Shown here: positions 33,358-42,230 of the stretch, piece by piece
How the letters are laid out: each line of letters starts with the position of its first letter
Numbering within the stretch: the first letter of the stretch is position 1
Source: an uncultured Phocaeicola sp.
GTDB taxonomy: Bacteria; Bacteroidota; Bacteroidia; Bacteroidales; Bacteroidaceae
NCBI GenBank assembly: GCA_948566455.1
Contig: CAOYQO010000008.1
Location: 72,353-136,352 of the forward strand
Direction of reading: 5' to 3'
Length of the DNA stretch: 64,000 nucleotides
The notes under the pieces: model-generated
Told to the model about the DNA's origin: nothing
The model's input: only the letters and a program-made list of their open reading frames with translations
Databases searched by the model: none
Position numbers and translations under genes: made by a program

Positions 33358-33681
33358 ATGGAAGAAAAGAAAGAAGTACGTGAAGAAAGAAATAAAGAGA
33401 AGTTGGCTAATGCAGATTGGGTTATGGCAGAATTTTATGCAACCTGGTGTCCGCATTGCAAACGAATGCAACCCATTGTAGAGGAATTTAAGAAATCAGT
33501 GAAAGGAATCCTTGAAGTGGTGCAAATTGATATCGACCAGGAAAGTGCGCTTGCTGATTTGTATACTATCGAAACAGTTCCTACATTTATATTAATAAGG
33601 AAAGGTGAACAACTTTGGAGACAATCAGGAGAAATGCCTCTCGAAAGGTTAGAGAAAACAGTGAAAGATCTTAAATCCTAA
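33358..33681 (+). CDS. Thioredoxin family protein
   Basis: 107 residues from the ATG at 33358; a longer frame would overlap the divergent antiporter promoter. The active site is ATWCPHCKRMQP (CPHC rather than the CGPC of classic thioredoxin), followed by IDIDQESALADLYTIETVPT with the cis-Pro. Cytosolic, since no signal is present. The CPHC pair, as in DsbA, suggests a more oxidising redox potential than thioredoxin 1. Confidence 0.93.
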   Translation: MEEKKEVREERNKEKLANADWVMAEFYATWCPHCKRMQPIVEEFKKSVKGILEVVQIDIDQESALADLYTIETVPTFILIRKGEQLWRQSGEMPLERLEKTVKDLKS

Positions 33682-33735
33682 AAATGATAGCGAGGGATAT
33701 GTTCAAAAATCTCATATTCCTCCTTTTAGTAATAC

Positions 33736-35253
33736 TTATTTCGGCCTGCTATCAGGCATTAAAGCCATTTCAATTTTATAAGCACCTGCCGATTCAGGCA
33801 GCAACACCTTTCCTATGAAAGTTTTAAATCCAGTCCTCCTGACAACGCAAGTATGCTCACCCGGAAATGTATGTAATGCATAAGATTCCGGTCCTAAATA
33901 CACAAAAGGTTCTCCATCTATTTCTACAACAGCGTCCCTTAAAGCAATTCCACAGGGTGGTTTAATAGTACAGAGGGCCGTTTTCCCTATGACATTACAG
34001 GGTTCAAGCACTACTTTTGCCGGAGCATCCTTTCCTAAAACCACTTTCACCGTCTTTGTTTTCAATCCGCGAAGAATATATGTACCGGGAGATGCCCAGA
34101 AAGAACCGGACACACCTGCGGTATATGCGACTAATGACATCGTCTCATCAATCAGTTCTACCTGCCCACCGGCATCCTCCTTATTTTCTTTCTCAAATAT
34201 GATTTGCTGAAGTTTGGACGCATCACAAACAAGCAGATTCTCTTTATCCTTCTCTACAGTAAACACACCTCTGACCTGATAATGAGAATCAACTGAACGA
34301 TATTCGTAAGTGCCCACCGGTAGCATACCTGAAGCACGCATCCTCAACCTGTAACGGTTATCCCAGGAACCACCCGCATTCAATGGAATAAAATCCAGAA
34401 GAGGAATCCACATCTTCATATCCGGCGCCTTGCCTGTCACCCTGACCGGTGCACATTCAGAGTGAACAGCGTAATCAAAATAAACCGTTTTAGGTTCTCC
34501 CTTTACATCAAATTTCTGAAAAGAAGTTTCTTTGTACATAGAATCTATTGTACAAGTATAGTCACCATCAGGCAAATATACTTTAGAACCAGGTGCATAG
34601 GAACCTATTTTCAATCCATTTTGATTAAGCTGTATATTATACTTTATCCTTCTGGGGGCATTCTTCATTCCCAAAGTTATCCGAGTGAACGAAGGTAATA
34701 TAACCTTTACCTCTACATTCTCTCTCACCTCAAAAGTATCAGCTATTGCGTACACAGAATCTCCACCAAAACACCAGTAAGAAGCTCCTTTGGGAACATA
34801 AATCCTGGTTTTCCAAATACCGATTTTATTCTTGACAAGCGGTGAAGTATAAGTCAGCAAATGGCTAAGTTGCCCTGCAGAAGCAACAACCTGAGGTGAA
34901 ACCCGGAAATTGACCTTTACATTTTTCGGAATATCAGGACAGGTTATTGATGCCGTAACGAGTTTAAACCCTTTAAAACTGATTTTTGTAGAAACATCCG
35001 TTTCATCCAAATTTATCAGGCCCCTACAATGGTAATGCCCATGAGAGATTATAAAGCTCCCAGTTCCATTTACAGGTAAAGCAACTTCCGCTACTCCTTT
35101 TTTATCAGTAATAATATCAGTAGCTATATTAATCCCTTCACGTCTTCTTTCAACGTATCTAATATGAATTGATGCACTCACCAGCGGATTTCCATCAATT
35201 CCCGTCAAATGAAAACTTTGGCATACTAGTTTTTCGTCGTTATCTCCAACCAT
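33736..35253 (-). CDS. Unrecognised beta-repeat protein
   Basis: 505 residues that I do not recognise as a family. It appears to be five to seven consecutive beta-sandwich units of about 70-90 residues, each ending in phrases such as DGDYTCTIDS, PVGTYEYRSVDS, SPGTYILRGLKT and FPGEHTCVVRR, similar to PEGA or carboxypeptidase-regulatory repeats. There is no signal peptide or membrane segment and an in-frame stop lies just upstream of the ATG, so it appears cytosolic, which is unusual for this fold. It has its own promoter (35306-35313) and is monocistronic. Confidence 0.75.
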   Translation of the reverse strand: MVGDNDEKLVCQSFHLTGIDGNPLVSASIHIRYVERRREGINIATDIITDKKGVAEVALPVNGTGSFIISHGHYHCRGLINLDETDVSTKISFKGFKLVTASITCPDIPKNVKVNFRVSPQVVASAGQLSHLLTYTSPLVKNKIGIWKTRIYVPKGASYWCFGGDSVYAIADTFEVRENVEVKVILPSFTRITLGMKNAPRRIKYNIQLNQNGLKIGSYAPGSKVYLPDGDYTCTIDSMYKETSFQKFDVKGEPKTVYFDYAVHSECAPVRVTGKAPDMKMWIPLLDFIPLNAGGSWDNRYRLRMRASGMLPVGTYEYRSVDSHYQVRGVFTVEKDKENLLVCDASKLQQIIFEKENKEDAGGQVELIDETMSLVAYTAGVSGSFWASPGTYILRGLKTKTVKVVLGKDAPAKVVLEPCNVIGKTALCTIKPPCGIALRDAVVEIDGEPFVYLGPESYALHTFPGEHTCVVRRTGFKTFIGKVLLPESAGAYKIEMALMPDSRPK

Positions 35254-35305
35254 AATGCGAATCTTAAAAAAGTGCTATTTTCGTGTTTTATAAAAAATAC
35301 CCGGC

Positions 35306-35313
35306 CAAAGTTA
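35306..35313 (-). promoter_or_regulatory. Promoter of the beta-repeat protein gene
   Basis: TAACTTTG on the minus strand, 52 bp before the start codon. Confidence 0.65.
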
Positions 35314-35447
35314 AGGATATTTTCATTATTACAATTCGCCAACTCCCAAAAAATTAATCTAATTGAAATTCTTCTTTATTCAGAGCAAGCTTTAAGCAAC
35401 TACCATCTAAGTTAAACGGCTTTTTCTCGCTATAGAAAGAATATATT

Positions 35448-35535
35448 CTCACCACATTGAGAAGAAATACTCATCTCTTTGAGTAAAGACTCTCACCGTA
35501 TTGAGAAAATATTCTCAATACGGTGAGAATAGCTG
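35448..35535. repeat. Phased 22-bp CTCA(6)TGAG array
   Basis: Four units with CTCA at 35448, 35470, 35492 and 35514 and TGAG at 35458, 35480, 35502 and 35524. Spacing is exactly CTCA, 6 bp, TGAG, 8 bp, and the spacer bases vary. The last two units form a perfect 18-bp-arm inverted repeat (TCTCACCGTATTGAGAA and its complement). It lies between two minus-strand genes and may also terminate or attenuate transcription. The rest of 35314-35447 shows nothing recognisable. Confidence 0.9.
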
Positions 35536-35578
35536 AGAAAAAGCAGAGCTATTACCGCCTAATATAGTAGCAAGGATC

Positions 35579-36019
35579 TTACTCCCAATCATACTTCTCC
35601 ACATACGTGTCATACACAGGTTCTTCCTTGATTCCATGATTAAGGAAAATCTGACGAATGTGCTCCTGCTGGGCAGGAGTAGCAAGACGTTCATGGTTTT
35701 TGATGCGATAATACATATTTCTGCCAAGGAAATTATAAATCTCACGTTTAATGACAAGAGCTTCGGCATGCGGAATCTTATCCAGCAGATGAGTGATACC
35801 TGAGGCATAGCGTTTCATACGATCAGGTATAAAAAAGGAACAGGGTTCAACTTCCTGAGAAGCTGTGAGAGCAGGATTCACAACACAAACAACGGTGAGC
35901 TGCAAAGGAATGTAGGAGGTTACCAGGTAACGCAGACATTTGGCGGCGCGTGGACATTTTGTGTTAAAGCAATGAGCGAAGGCGTAAGGCACCTCGCTGT
36001 AGTCAAAATCGGGTTTCAT
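35579..36019 (-). CDS. DUF6078-like hypothetical protein
   Basis: 146 residues, soluble. The N-terminus has a Cys cluster (YAFAHCFNTKCPRAAKCLRY) that looks like a metal or Fe-S site. Later landmarks are EPCSFFIPDRMKRYASGITH and VIKREIYNFLGRNMYYRIKN. I take it to be the Bacteroides DUF6078 family. Relatives are often scattered singly in Bacteroides genomes; function unknown. Promoter at 36090-36097. Confidence 0.75.
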   Translation of the reverse strand: MKPDFDYSEVPYAFAHCFNTKCPRAAKCLRYLVTSYIPLQLTVVCVVNPALTASQEVEPCSFFIPDRMKRYASGITHLLDKIPHAEALVIKREIYNFLGRNMYYRIKNHERLATPAQQEHIRQIFLNHGIKEEPVYDTYVEKYDWE

Positions 36020-36089
36020 ATTCTATTATAATAAAAACATTATTCAAAGAAAGCTCTATGCATCTAAAACGCACATCAAAAAGCACTGA

Positions 36090-36097
36090 CAAAGATA
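36090..36097 (-). promoter_or_regulatory. Promoter of the DUF6078-like gene
   Basis: TATCTTTG on the minus strand, 70 bp before the start codon. Confidence 0.6.
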
Positions 36098-36115
36098 GAA
36101 CTTGTTTTTCAAACT

Positions 36116-39016
36116 CTACAGTTGATTACTCAAATAATCCGTCAAGCTATCTTCACGCTCCAAACCAAACTTCTTACGCAGGCGGTAGCGAATGGTTTCG
36201 ACACCACGAACGGAGATATTCAGCAAAGGAGCAATTTCCTTAGTGGAGAGATTCATCTTCAAATAGGCACACATCATGCGTTCATTATTAGAGAGATCGG
36301 GATGACGGACATGAAGCCGCTTCATGAAATTATTATGAATCAAATCGAATTGATCTTCGATACGCTTCAAAACTTCATCGCTCTGGATATTGGAATCTAT
36401 CTTGCTATTGATGACTAAAAGGAGTTGCTTGCCTTCGCGAGCCCCCTCTCCTCTCAACGAAGAAGCCACTTTGATGATCTCCGATTTAATCTCGGTCAGC
36501 ATCTCATTTTTGCGAACAAAGTTTATCATCAGGTTGGCCATCTCTTGGCTTTTGTGCTGAAGGTCATATTCCAACTTTTCTTTTTCCAGCTGTACGATCT
36601 GCTTTTCACGGCGAGCTTTATCAGCTTCAAACTCCTTTTCCATTTCATGCAGTTCCTTATCTTTTTCTACAACTGCCTGCTCTTTTTTACGCTTCACACG
36701 AATATCATCCCAACGGTAAATATACCACAAACCTAAGAATGCAAGAATAATATAACAGACATAAGCAGCTACACTACGATACCACGGCGGAAGGATACGA
36801 AAAGAGAGTTCATCCGACGAGGTAGTGCCATCCGGATAAATAACCTTCACCTCAAAAGTATAGTCACCTTCAGAAAGATTGCTATACTCTTTAATACGCA
36901 CAGTAGTATAGTCGGACCAGACTCCCTTATTTAAGCGATACTGAAAACGAATATCATCACTATCCAAATCAAAAAAGGCAAGTCCATATTCAAAACGAAC
37001 GGAATTTGATGTGTAGTCAACCAGGAGGGAAGGCTTTTTTCCTAAAAAATTAGCTGTATACACCAGTGAATCCTTAGGATAAGTAAGATACATATTCCTT
37101 ATATATACAGAATGAGTCAGATCTTGCCTATGCCTCACTTCGGGAACCGTAAACAAAGCAAAACCTTCTTCATTGGGAATTACCATGAGCGAATCGGACA
37201 AAGGAATGATTGCCTCATAATCCTGTCCCAGTTCAAGAAAAGACTGGCGGATAGGGTTGATACTGGTATTGGCTCCTCTTTTATAAGTTCCCAGATTAGC
37301 TATACAGATCTCATGGGGACTCAGACTGATAAGACGTTCGTGATATTCCAGCAATCGGGTATAAGGGACAGCACCATTTAACAAATTATTCAGGTCACTA
37401 CATGGTTCCATCATATCCTTGTGGACATTATATTTATAGATGCCGTGAGGAGTAGTAAAATAAACACGCCCTTCTATTTTAGCAACGTAAATCTGGCGTT
37501 CCACCGGAAACCCTTCTTCCACACCATAAGATTTCACGCTGATTTGGCGGGTTAGGTCTTCACTTAATTCAACACGGGTAATGCTACCGGAATTATATAT
37601 CCACAATACTTTTGCTGATTCTTGTTCAAACAGACGGCACGAGTCCTGAAAGCCATCTATCTTGCAAAGTACACGCCACTCTCCCGATTGCTTCTCCAAA
37701 AGATAAAGGCCGTTATAGACACCGACATACATACGATCAGGATATCCCATTACTTCCTGGCAATACCAGGCGCCCGTGATATCTGTGATTCGGTACATGT
37801 TCGTACCTTTTATTTGAAAAATGCCCCGGTCGTGCAGGCAAAAGAGATCATCTCCAATCTTACAAAGATTCCAGACCTGACCACTGGATTGGGGGATGGG
37901 ATGGATATCCGGCAAATTACCGTTCAACCGCACCGGATAAGAGGTATAATAAAGACCACGATTAGTTCCCAGATACAAATAGCCGTCTTCCATAGCAGCC
38001 GTATAACCTGTACCATAAGAATAAGGATACGAATATAGATTGGTGAAAGAGGAACTTAAAGAAACATAGTCCACACCGCTATCCAGCCCTGCCCACAAGT
38101 TACCCCGGCTATCAAAGGCTACAGAAAGCACTGTATTATTACGTAATCCGTTATTCTCATTGAAGTATTTTACGTCCATCGTGGAGCAATCTATCAATAA
38201 CAGACCTTTATGAATAGTTCCCAGAGCAATTTTATCATCCTGAGCAGCCACACAGAAAACTTCATTTTCACACATAAAATCTTCGGCACCAGTGACAAAA
38301 GGTACTGTGGTACGCCCGTTGCAATAAAACAAGCCATTGTAAGCAGTAACCACAATAACACCACCACCTTTATGAGGAATAATTCCACGGATACGATTGG
38401 AAGCCAGAATATCAGCCCCCTGTAAAGGGAAGAAAGTATTTCCAACCAATACCCACACGCCATGATCAGTACCTATATAAAGAATGCCATTTACCATATT
38501 GGAACAATCTATTTTAGCATTCATTTCAATAGCGGTGTATTTACCATTCAGATATTTCACTACACGATCATCACCTTGTATATAAAGAATATTATCAGCT
38601 TCGTGGATTCCCCAGACATTACCAACAAAACGGCAATCTCTTTCCAGCGTATCGGACATACAATGATAGACCAACTCTCCATCTTCCGACGGTTCATAAT
38701 ACCCGAACTCATTAATACCACCTGCATAGATACGCTTTTGGGTAGTCGATGCCAGTACAGAACGTACATCAGAAAAGTTATTCATCGGAAATACCGTCCA
38801 GACGTTTCCATCAAACTGCACCATACCGTTCTTATTTGCAAAATACACCCAATGATCATCATAAGGAGCTATTTTCCAAGTCTGAGCACCTTTACCATAA
38901 AGGCTTTTATCGAAATTAACAATGAAGCTATTCCAACCGGCAACTGCCTTACCCAAAGGGAGTAAAAGAAGAAAAAATAGAGTTACATATAGGAAATAAG
39001 AGGATATTCGCATCAT
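36116..39016 (-). CDS. Membrane-spanning one-component regulator: propeller sensor, Y_Y_Y domain, LuxR-type HTH
   Basis: 966 residues. A signal or first membrane segment (1-26) is followed by a periplasmic beta-propeller sensor of repeated blades (about 30-650), a Y_Y_Y domain (about 660-735, FQYRLNKGVWSDYTTVRIKE), one membrane helix (about 745-768), a long coiled coil (about 770-835) and a C-terminal LuxR/GerE-type HTH (about 900-960, ERMMCAYLKMNLSTKEIAPL). There is no kinase domain, so it differs from Bacteroides hybrid two-component systems and should bind DNA directly from the membrane. The ligand is unknown; no sugar-utilisation locus lies next to it. Confidence 0.9.
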   Translation of the reverse strand: MMRISSYFLYVTLFFLLLLPLGKAVAGWNSFIVNFDKSLYGKGAQTWKIAPYDDHWVYFANKNGMVQFDGNVWTVFPMNNFSDVRSVLASTTQKRIYAGGINEFGYYEPSEDGELVYHCMSDTLERDCRFVGNVWGIHEADNILYIQGDDRVVKYLNGKYTAIEMNAKIDCSNMVNGILYIGTDHGVWVLVGNTFFPLQGADILASNRIRGIIPHKGGGVIVVTAYNGLFYCNGRTTVPFVTGAEDFMCENEVFCVAAQDDKIALGTIHKGLLLIDCSTMDVKYFNENNGLRNNTVLSVAFDSRGNLWAGLDSGVDYVSLSSSFTNLYSYPYSYGTGYTAAMEDGYLYLGTNRGLYYTSYPVRLNGNLPDIHPIPQSSGQVWNLCKIGDDLFCLHDRGIFQIKGTNMYRITDITGAWYCQEVMGYPDRMYVGVYNGLYLLEKQSGEWRVLCKIDGFQDSCRLFEQESAKVLWIYNSGSITRVELSEDLTRQISVKSYGVEEGFPVERQIYVAKIEGRVYFTTPHGIYKYNVHKDMMEPCSDLNNLLNGAVPYTRLLEYHERLISLSPHEICIANLGTYKRGANTSINPIRQSFLELGQDYEAIIPLSDSLMVIPNEEGFALFTVPEVRHRQDLTHSVYIRNMYLTYPKDSLVYTANFLGKKPSLLVDYTSNSVRFEYGLAFFDLDSDDIRFQYRLNKGVWSDYTTVRIKEYSNLSEGDYTFEVKVIYPDGTTSSDELSFRILPPWYRSVAAYVCYIILAFLGLWYIYRWDDIRVKRKKEQAVVEKDKELHEMEKEFEADKARREKQIVQLEKEKLEYDLQHKSQEMANLMINFVRKNEMLTEIKSEIIKVASSLRGEGAREGKQLLLVINSKIDSNIQSDEVLKRIEDQFDLIHNNFMKRLHVRHPDLSNNERMMCAYLKMNLSTKEIAPLLNISVRGVETIRYRLRKKFGLEREDSLTDYLSNQL

Positions 39017-39035
39017 AATATTAGGTTTTACAAAG

Positions 39036-39043
39036 CAAAGCTA
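39036..39043 (-). promoter_or_regulatory. Promoter of the one-component regulator
   Basis: TAGCTTTG on the minus strand, 20 bp before the start codon. Confidence 0.6.
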
Positions 39044-39071
39044 TCACTTTTTTTACAAAAAACAAATAAAA

Positions 39072-39108
39072 AAAAGAGATACATTCTTTGTAGAATGTAT
39101 CTCTTTTC
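39072..39108 (-). terminator. Terminator of the SRP RNA / tRNA-Thr unit
   Basis: Stem AAAAGAGATACATTC/GAATGTATCTCTTTT, followed on the minus strand by a T-run, a few bases after the tRNA 3' end. Confidence 0.88.
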
Positions 39109-39113
39109 TTTTG

Positions 39114-39187
39114 AGCCTCTTGTCGGATTCGAACCAACGACCCCGAGATTACAAATCACGTGCTCTGGCCAGCTGAGCTAAAGAGGC
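39114..39187 (-). tRNA. tRNA-Thr (anticodon TGT)
   Basis: 74 nt on the minus strand. Acceptor GCCTCTT/AAGAGGC, D arm GCTCAGCTGGCCAGAGC, anticodon arm CGTGA-TTTGTAA-TCACG with anticodon TGT, T arm GTTGG-TTCGAAT-CCGAC, discriminator T. CCA is not encoded. It follows the SRP RNA 3' end with no spacer. Confidence 0.97.
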
Positions 39188-39288
39188 GGGTGGGCAAGCT
39201 TACTATATCGCGCCGCTACAACCAACTACCTTTGCTGCGATCAAGCCCTGGAGGATTCGAAGGGAGCTGGCCGTATAGGACTTACCCG
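39188..39288 (-). ncRNA. ffs: Signal recognition particle RNA (small bacterial type)
   Basis: About 100 nt on the minus strand. The ends pair (GGGTAAG with CTTGCCC, then CTATA with TATAG). The Ffh-binding loop has CAGG on the 5' side and AGCA on the 3' side around a short GC stem, followed by AAAGGTAGTTGG and ending GCCCACCC, as in 4.5S RNA. It has a strong promoter at 39308-39315 and runs directly into tRNA-Thr, so both must be cut from one transcript. Confidence 0.85.
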
Positions 39289-39307
39289 TTTTTCTTGTTT
39301 GCGGGTG

Positions 39308-39315
39308 CAAAGGTA
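39308..39315 (-). promoter_or_regulatory. Promoter of the SRP RNA / tRNA-Thr unit
   Basis: TACCTTTG on the minus strand with TTG 19 bp upstream, a good -33/-7 pair. The start is near 39301. Confidence 0.85.
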
Positions 39316-39399
39316 GGCATTTTTATGAAACATGCAATACTTTGCCCAAACTTTTTTCAACTTTAACAAGAATACACGGGCTACAAACAATATTATTTA

Positions 39400-39407
39400 T
39401 ACCTTTG
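39400..39407 (+). promoter_or_regulatory. Promoter of the DUF4199 / glycosyltransferase operon
   Basis: TACCTTTG, 22 bp before the start codon at 39429. Confidence 0.8.
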
Positions 39408-39428
39408 CGCCATTATTCCTAATGAAAG

Positions 39429-39983
39429 ATGACAGAAAACAAAGGTTACTTGCAACGATATGCCATGTTGTTCGGCACTTATTTGGGCGGTTTTTGGATT
39501 TTGAAATTCATACTGTTCCCTCTGGGTATTAGCGTACCATTTCTCTTTTCCATTTTTATAGGACTAACTTTATGTGTGCCCTTTATGGCGTATTATTACG
39601 TGCGCATGTACCGGAACATGGTATGTGGCGGGACAATAAGTTTTCTTCATGCATGGATTTTCACCGTATTTATGTATATGTTTGCCGCATTGCTTACAGC
39701 CGTGGCACATTATATATATATCCGCTTTATTGACCAAGGGTTTATATTGAATTCCTATGAAACGATGTTGAACTCTTGGGAAATTACATATAAAGCAGTG
39801 CCCGGCATTGATGCATATATTGAACAATTAAGGGAAGGCTTAAGCCAGGTGCGTTCACTGACTCCGATAGAAATCACGATGCAAATGATGTCGATGAATG
39901 TTTTTGTGGGATCATTACTTGCCATTCCCACCGCTTTGTTCGTTATGAAGCGCCCACCGGCAGATTATATCGGAGGAAGATAA
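39429..39983 (+). CDS. DUF4199 membrane protein
   Basis: 184 residues with four membrane helices (about 14-35, 37-55, 68-95 and 150-172), matching the Bacteroidetes DUF4199 pattern. Function unknown. It precedes a polyisoprenyl-phosphate glycosyltransferase by 57 bp in the same operon, an order that suggests a supporting role in glycolipid or envelope assembly. Confidence 0.88.
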   Translation: MTENKGYLQRYAMLFGTYLGGFWILKFILFPLGISVPFLFSIFIGLTLCVPFMAYYYVRMYRNMVCGGTISFLHAWIFTVFMYMFAALLTAVAHYIYIRFIDQGFILNSYETMLNSWEITYKAVPGIDAYIEQLREGLSQVRSLTPIEITMQMMSMNVFVGSLLAIPTALFVMKRPPADYIGGR

Positions 39984-40040
39984 AATATAAGGATAAAGAA
40001 ATAGTGTATATAGAAAACAGTTTAATCGTAATATAGAAAG

Positions 40041-40994
40041 ATGGATATTTCAGTTGTCGTTCCTTTGTATAATGAAGAAGAATCACTTCCGGAACTGTAC
40101 GCATGGATTGAACGGGTGATGAAAGCCCACGGCTTTTCATACGAAGTAATTTTCGTGAATGACGGAAGTACCGACCGCTCCTGGCAAATTATCGAAGAAC
40201 TGAGTCGAGAATCAGATGCAGTACATGGCATTAAGTTCCGCCGTAATTATGGCAAATCTCCGGCATTATATTGTGGCTTTGAAAAGGCACAAGGAGATGT
40301 TGTCATTACAATGGATGCAGATTTACAGGATAGCCCGGACGAAATACCCGAACTATACCGGATGATAACAGAGGATGATTACGACTTGGTATCCGGCTGG
40401 AAAAGGAAACGTTACGATCCGCTTTCAAAAACCATTCCTACAAAAATATTCAATGCAACGGCACGCAAAGTATCCGGTATCAAGAACCTGCACGATTTTA
40501 ATTGCGGCCTGAAAGCTTACAAGAGAGATGTGGTGAAGAACATTGAAGTGTATGGCGAAATGCATCGTTATATCCCCTACCTTGCCAAGAATGCCGGTTT
40601 CAAAAAGATCGGAGAAAAGATTGTTCAACACCAGGCACGCAAATTCGGCAAGACGAAGTTCGGCGGTTTGAATCGTTTCTTTAATGGATACCTGGACCTG
40701 ATCTCACTTTGGTTCCTGTCAGCCTTCGGAGTAAAACCGATGCACTTCTTCGGACTTCTCGGTTCACTTATGTTCATCTTCGGCTTTATTGCAGTAGTCA
40801 TTGTAGGCGTTACAAAACTATACCATATGCATAGCGGGATGCCTTACCGTTTGGTTACCGACTCCCCCTACTTCTACTTATCGCTGACCGCCATGATTAT
40901 CGGAACACAATTGTTCCTTGCCGGCTTCCTTGGCGAACTGATTTCACGCAATGCCCCTGAACGAAATAAATATCAAATAGAAAAAACAATATAA
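40041..40994 (+). CDS. Family 2 glycosyltransferase (DPM1/GtrB type)
   Basis: 317 residues. The GT2 domain is at about 3-165 (VVPLYNEEESLPELYAWIER; FVNDGSTDRSW; MDADLQDSPDEIPELYRMIT with the DxD metal site). Two C-terminal membrane helices (about 232-260 and 268-292) mark the polyprenyl-phosphate sugar transferase group. It would load a sugar onto undecaprenyl phosphate at the inner membrane for later transfer. Ends 4 bp before the next gene. Confidence 0.93.
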   Translation: MDISVVVPLYNEEESLPELYAWIERVMKAHGFSYEVIFVNDGSTDRSWQIIEELSRESDAVHGIKFRRNYGKSPALYCGFEKAQGDVVITMDADLQDSPDEIPELYRMITEDDYDLVSGWKRKRYDPLSKTIPTKIFNATARKVSGIKNLHDFNCGLKAYKRDVVKNIEVYGEMHRYIPYLAKNAGFKKIGEKIVQHQARKFGKTKFGGLNRFFNGYLDLISLWFLSAFGVKPMHFFGLLGSLMFIFGFIAVVIVGVTKLYHMHSGMPYRLVTDSPYFYLSLTAMIIGTQLFLAGFLGELISRNAPERNKYQIEKTI

Positions 40995-40998
40995 GACT

Positions 40999-41499
40999 AT
41001 GAGAAAATTAGTAAAACTGATATTGCTTTGTCTGATTGCTTATCCTATTATCAGTATCGTTTCTTCCTGTTCGGAAGAAGAAGACTGCTCAATGAATGCA
41101 CGTCCGATGATGCAATGCTATCTTTATAAAATAGACGGAGAGACAGAAAGAGTTGTGAATGATACTCTTGACTCGCTCACCATCACCGCATTCGGTACAG
41201 ATTCTATCATCCTCAATAACCAGAAGAGAGTACACGGATTATCATTACCACTACGCTATACGGCAGACTCCACCGTACTGGTATTCCATTATAGCAAAGA
41301 CGTTAAGATTAAAAAAGATACGATTGTCATCCGCCAGAAGAATACGCCTTATTTCCTTTCAATGGATTGCGGCTATCAGATGAAACAAAGCATCACAGGC
41401 AGATCATATAGCCGTCATCTACTTGACTCCATATATATTCAAACAGCAGAAGTAAGCATTTATGGAACGGAAAATCTTAAGCTCTTTTATCGTAATTAA
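40999..41499 (+). CDS. DUF6452-like lipoprotein
   Basis: 166 residues. The lipoprotein signal ends SSCSEE (Cys about residue 24). The mature part has CSMNARPMMQCYLYKID and beta-rich stretches ending in SIYIQTAEVSIYGTENLKLF. It fits the Bacteroidales DUF6452 type. It overlaps the next gene by 38 bp, indicating tight coupling. Envelope protein of unknown role. Confidence 0.78.
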   Translation: MRKLVKLILLCLIAYPIISIVSSCSEEEDCSMNARPMMQCYLYKIDGETERVVNDTLDSLTITAFGTDSIILNNQKRVHGLSLPLRYTADSTVLVFHYSKDVKIKKDTIVIRQKNTPYFLSMDCGYQMKQSITGRSYSRHLLDSIYIQTAEVSIYGTENLKLFYRN

Positions 41500-42226
41500 T
41501 CTGGTGCTTTGTTTGTTGGCCGGATTTCCGGTACAAGCACAAAACAGCAACCGTCCTCCTGCCTCTAATCCGCCGAAAGAGCAAAAGAAAGAAGTGGATG
41601 AGGAAGCTTTCCCGCTATACAATGGCGTGACCGTCAGTGTTGATTTATGGGGTATCGGAAGCAAAGCTTTCGGAAGTGATTTTTTAAGTTCGGAAGTAGC
41701 GGTGGATGTTAATCTCAAAAACCGTTTCTTCCCGATAGTAGAACTTGGATATGGCGGCACCGATGCATGGAATGATAATGGTACCCACTACAAGAGCAAT
41801 GCGCCTTATTTCCGTATCGGGATGAATTACAACGCTCTTTTCAAAAAGAAATTCAAGAATTACCTGTTTGTGGGACTACGTTACGCCATGAGTAGTTTCA
41901 AGTATGATATAGCAACCCTATCGGTAGATGATCCTATCTATGGCGGAGGCATTGGTAATCCGAACCAGGTAGATGACATCTGGGGTGGAAGCTTACCCTT
42001 CAACCACAAAGGAATGAAAGGATCCATGCAATGGTTTGAATTTTGTGTCGGCATTCGTGCACATATATGGAAAGAACTCTATATGGGCTGGGGATTGCGC
42101 TTCAAATTCCGCACAAGTTCATCTACAGGAGAATACGGAGATCCCTGGTATGTACCCGGATTCGGCAAATATGGCTCCAACACAATGGGCGTAACTTATA
42201 CAATCACTTATAAACTACCATTCTAA
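41462..42226 (+). CDS. DUF6048-like outer-membrane beta-barrel protein
   Basis: 254 residues. Signal peptide about 1-26 (VLCLLAGFPVQAQ). The rest is a small porin-like barrel with alternating strands (VNLKNRFFPIVELGYGG, YFRIGMNYNALFKKKFKNYL, GVTYTITYKLPF at the end with terminal Phe). It overlaps the upstream lipoprotein gene by 38 bp, so the two probably form one envelope unit. Function unknown. Confidence 0.8.
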   Translation: MERKILSSFIVINLVLCLLAGFPVQAQNSNRPPASNPPKEQKKEVDEEAFPLYNGVTVSVDLWGIGSKAFGSDFLSSEVAVDVNLKNRFFPIVELGYGGTDAWNDNGTHYKSNAPYFRIGMNYNALFKKKFKNYLFVGLRYAMSSFKYDIATLSVDDPIYGGGIGNPNQVDDIWGGSLPFNHKGMKGSMQWFEFCVGIRAHIWKELYMGWGLRFKFRTSSSTGEYGDPWYVPGFGKYGSNTMGVTYTITYKLPF

Positions 42227-42230
42227 AACT

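Noticed and set aside
35448..35535. CRISPR-like array
   Set aside because: Spacers are 6 and 8 bp, far too short, and the repeats are half-sites.
40999..42226. Possible frameshift between the DUF6452-like and DUF6048-like genes
   Set aside because: Each has its own signal peptide and a complete domain; the 38-bp overlap is ordinary coupling.
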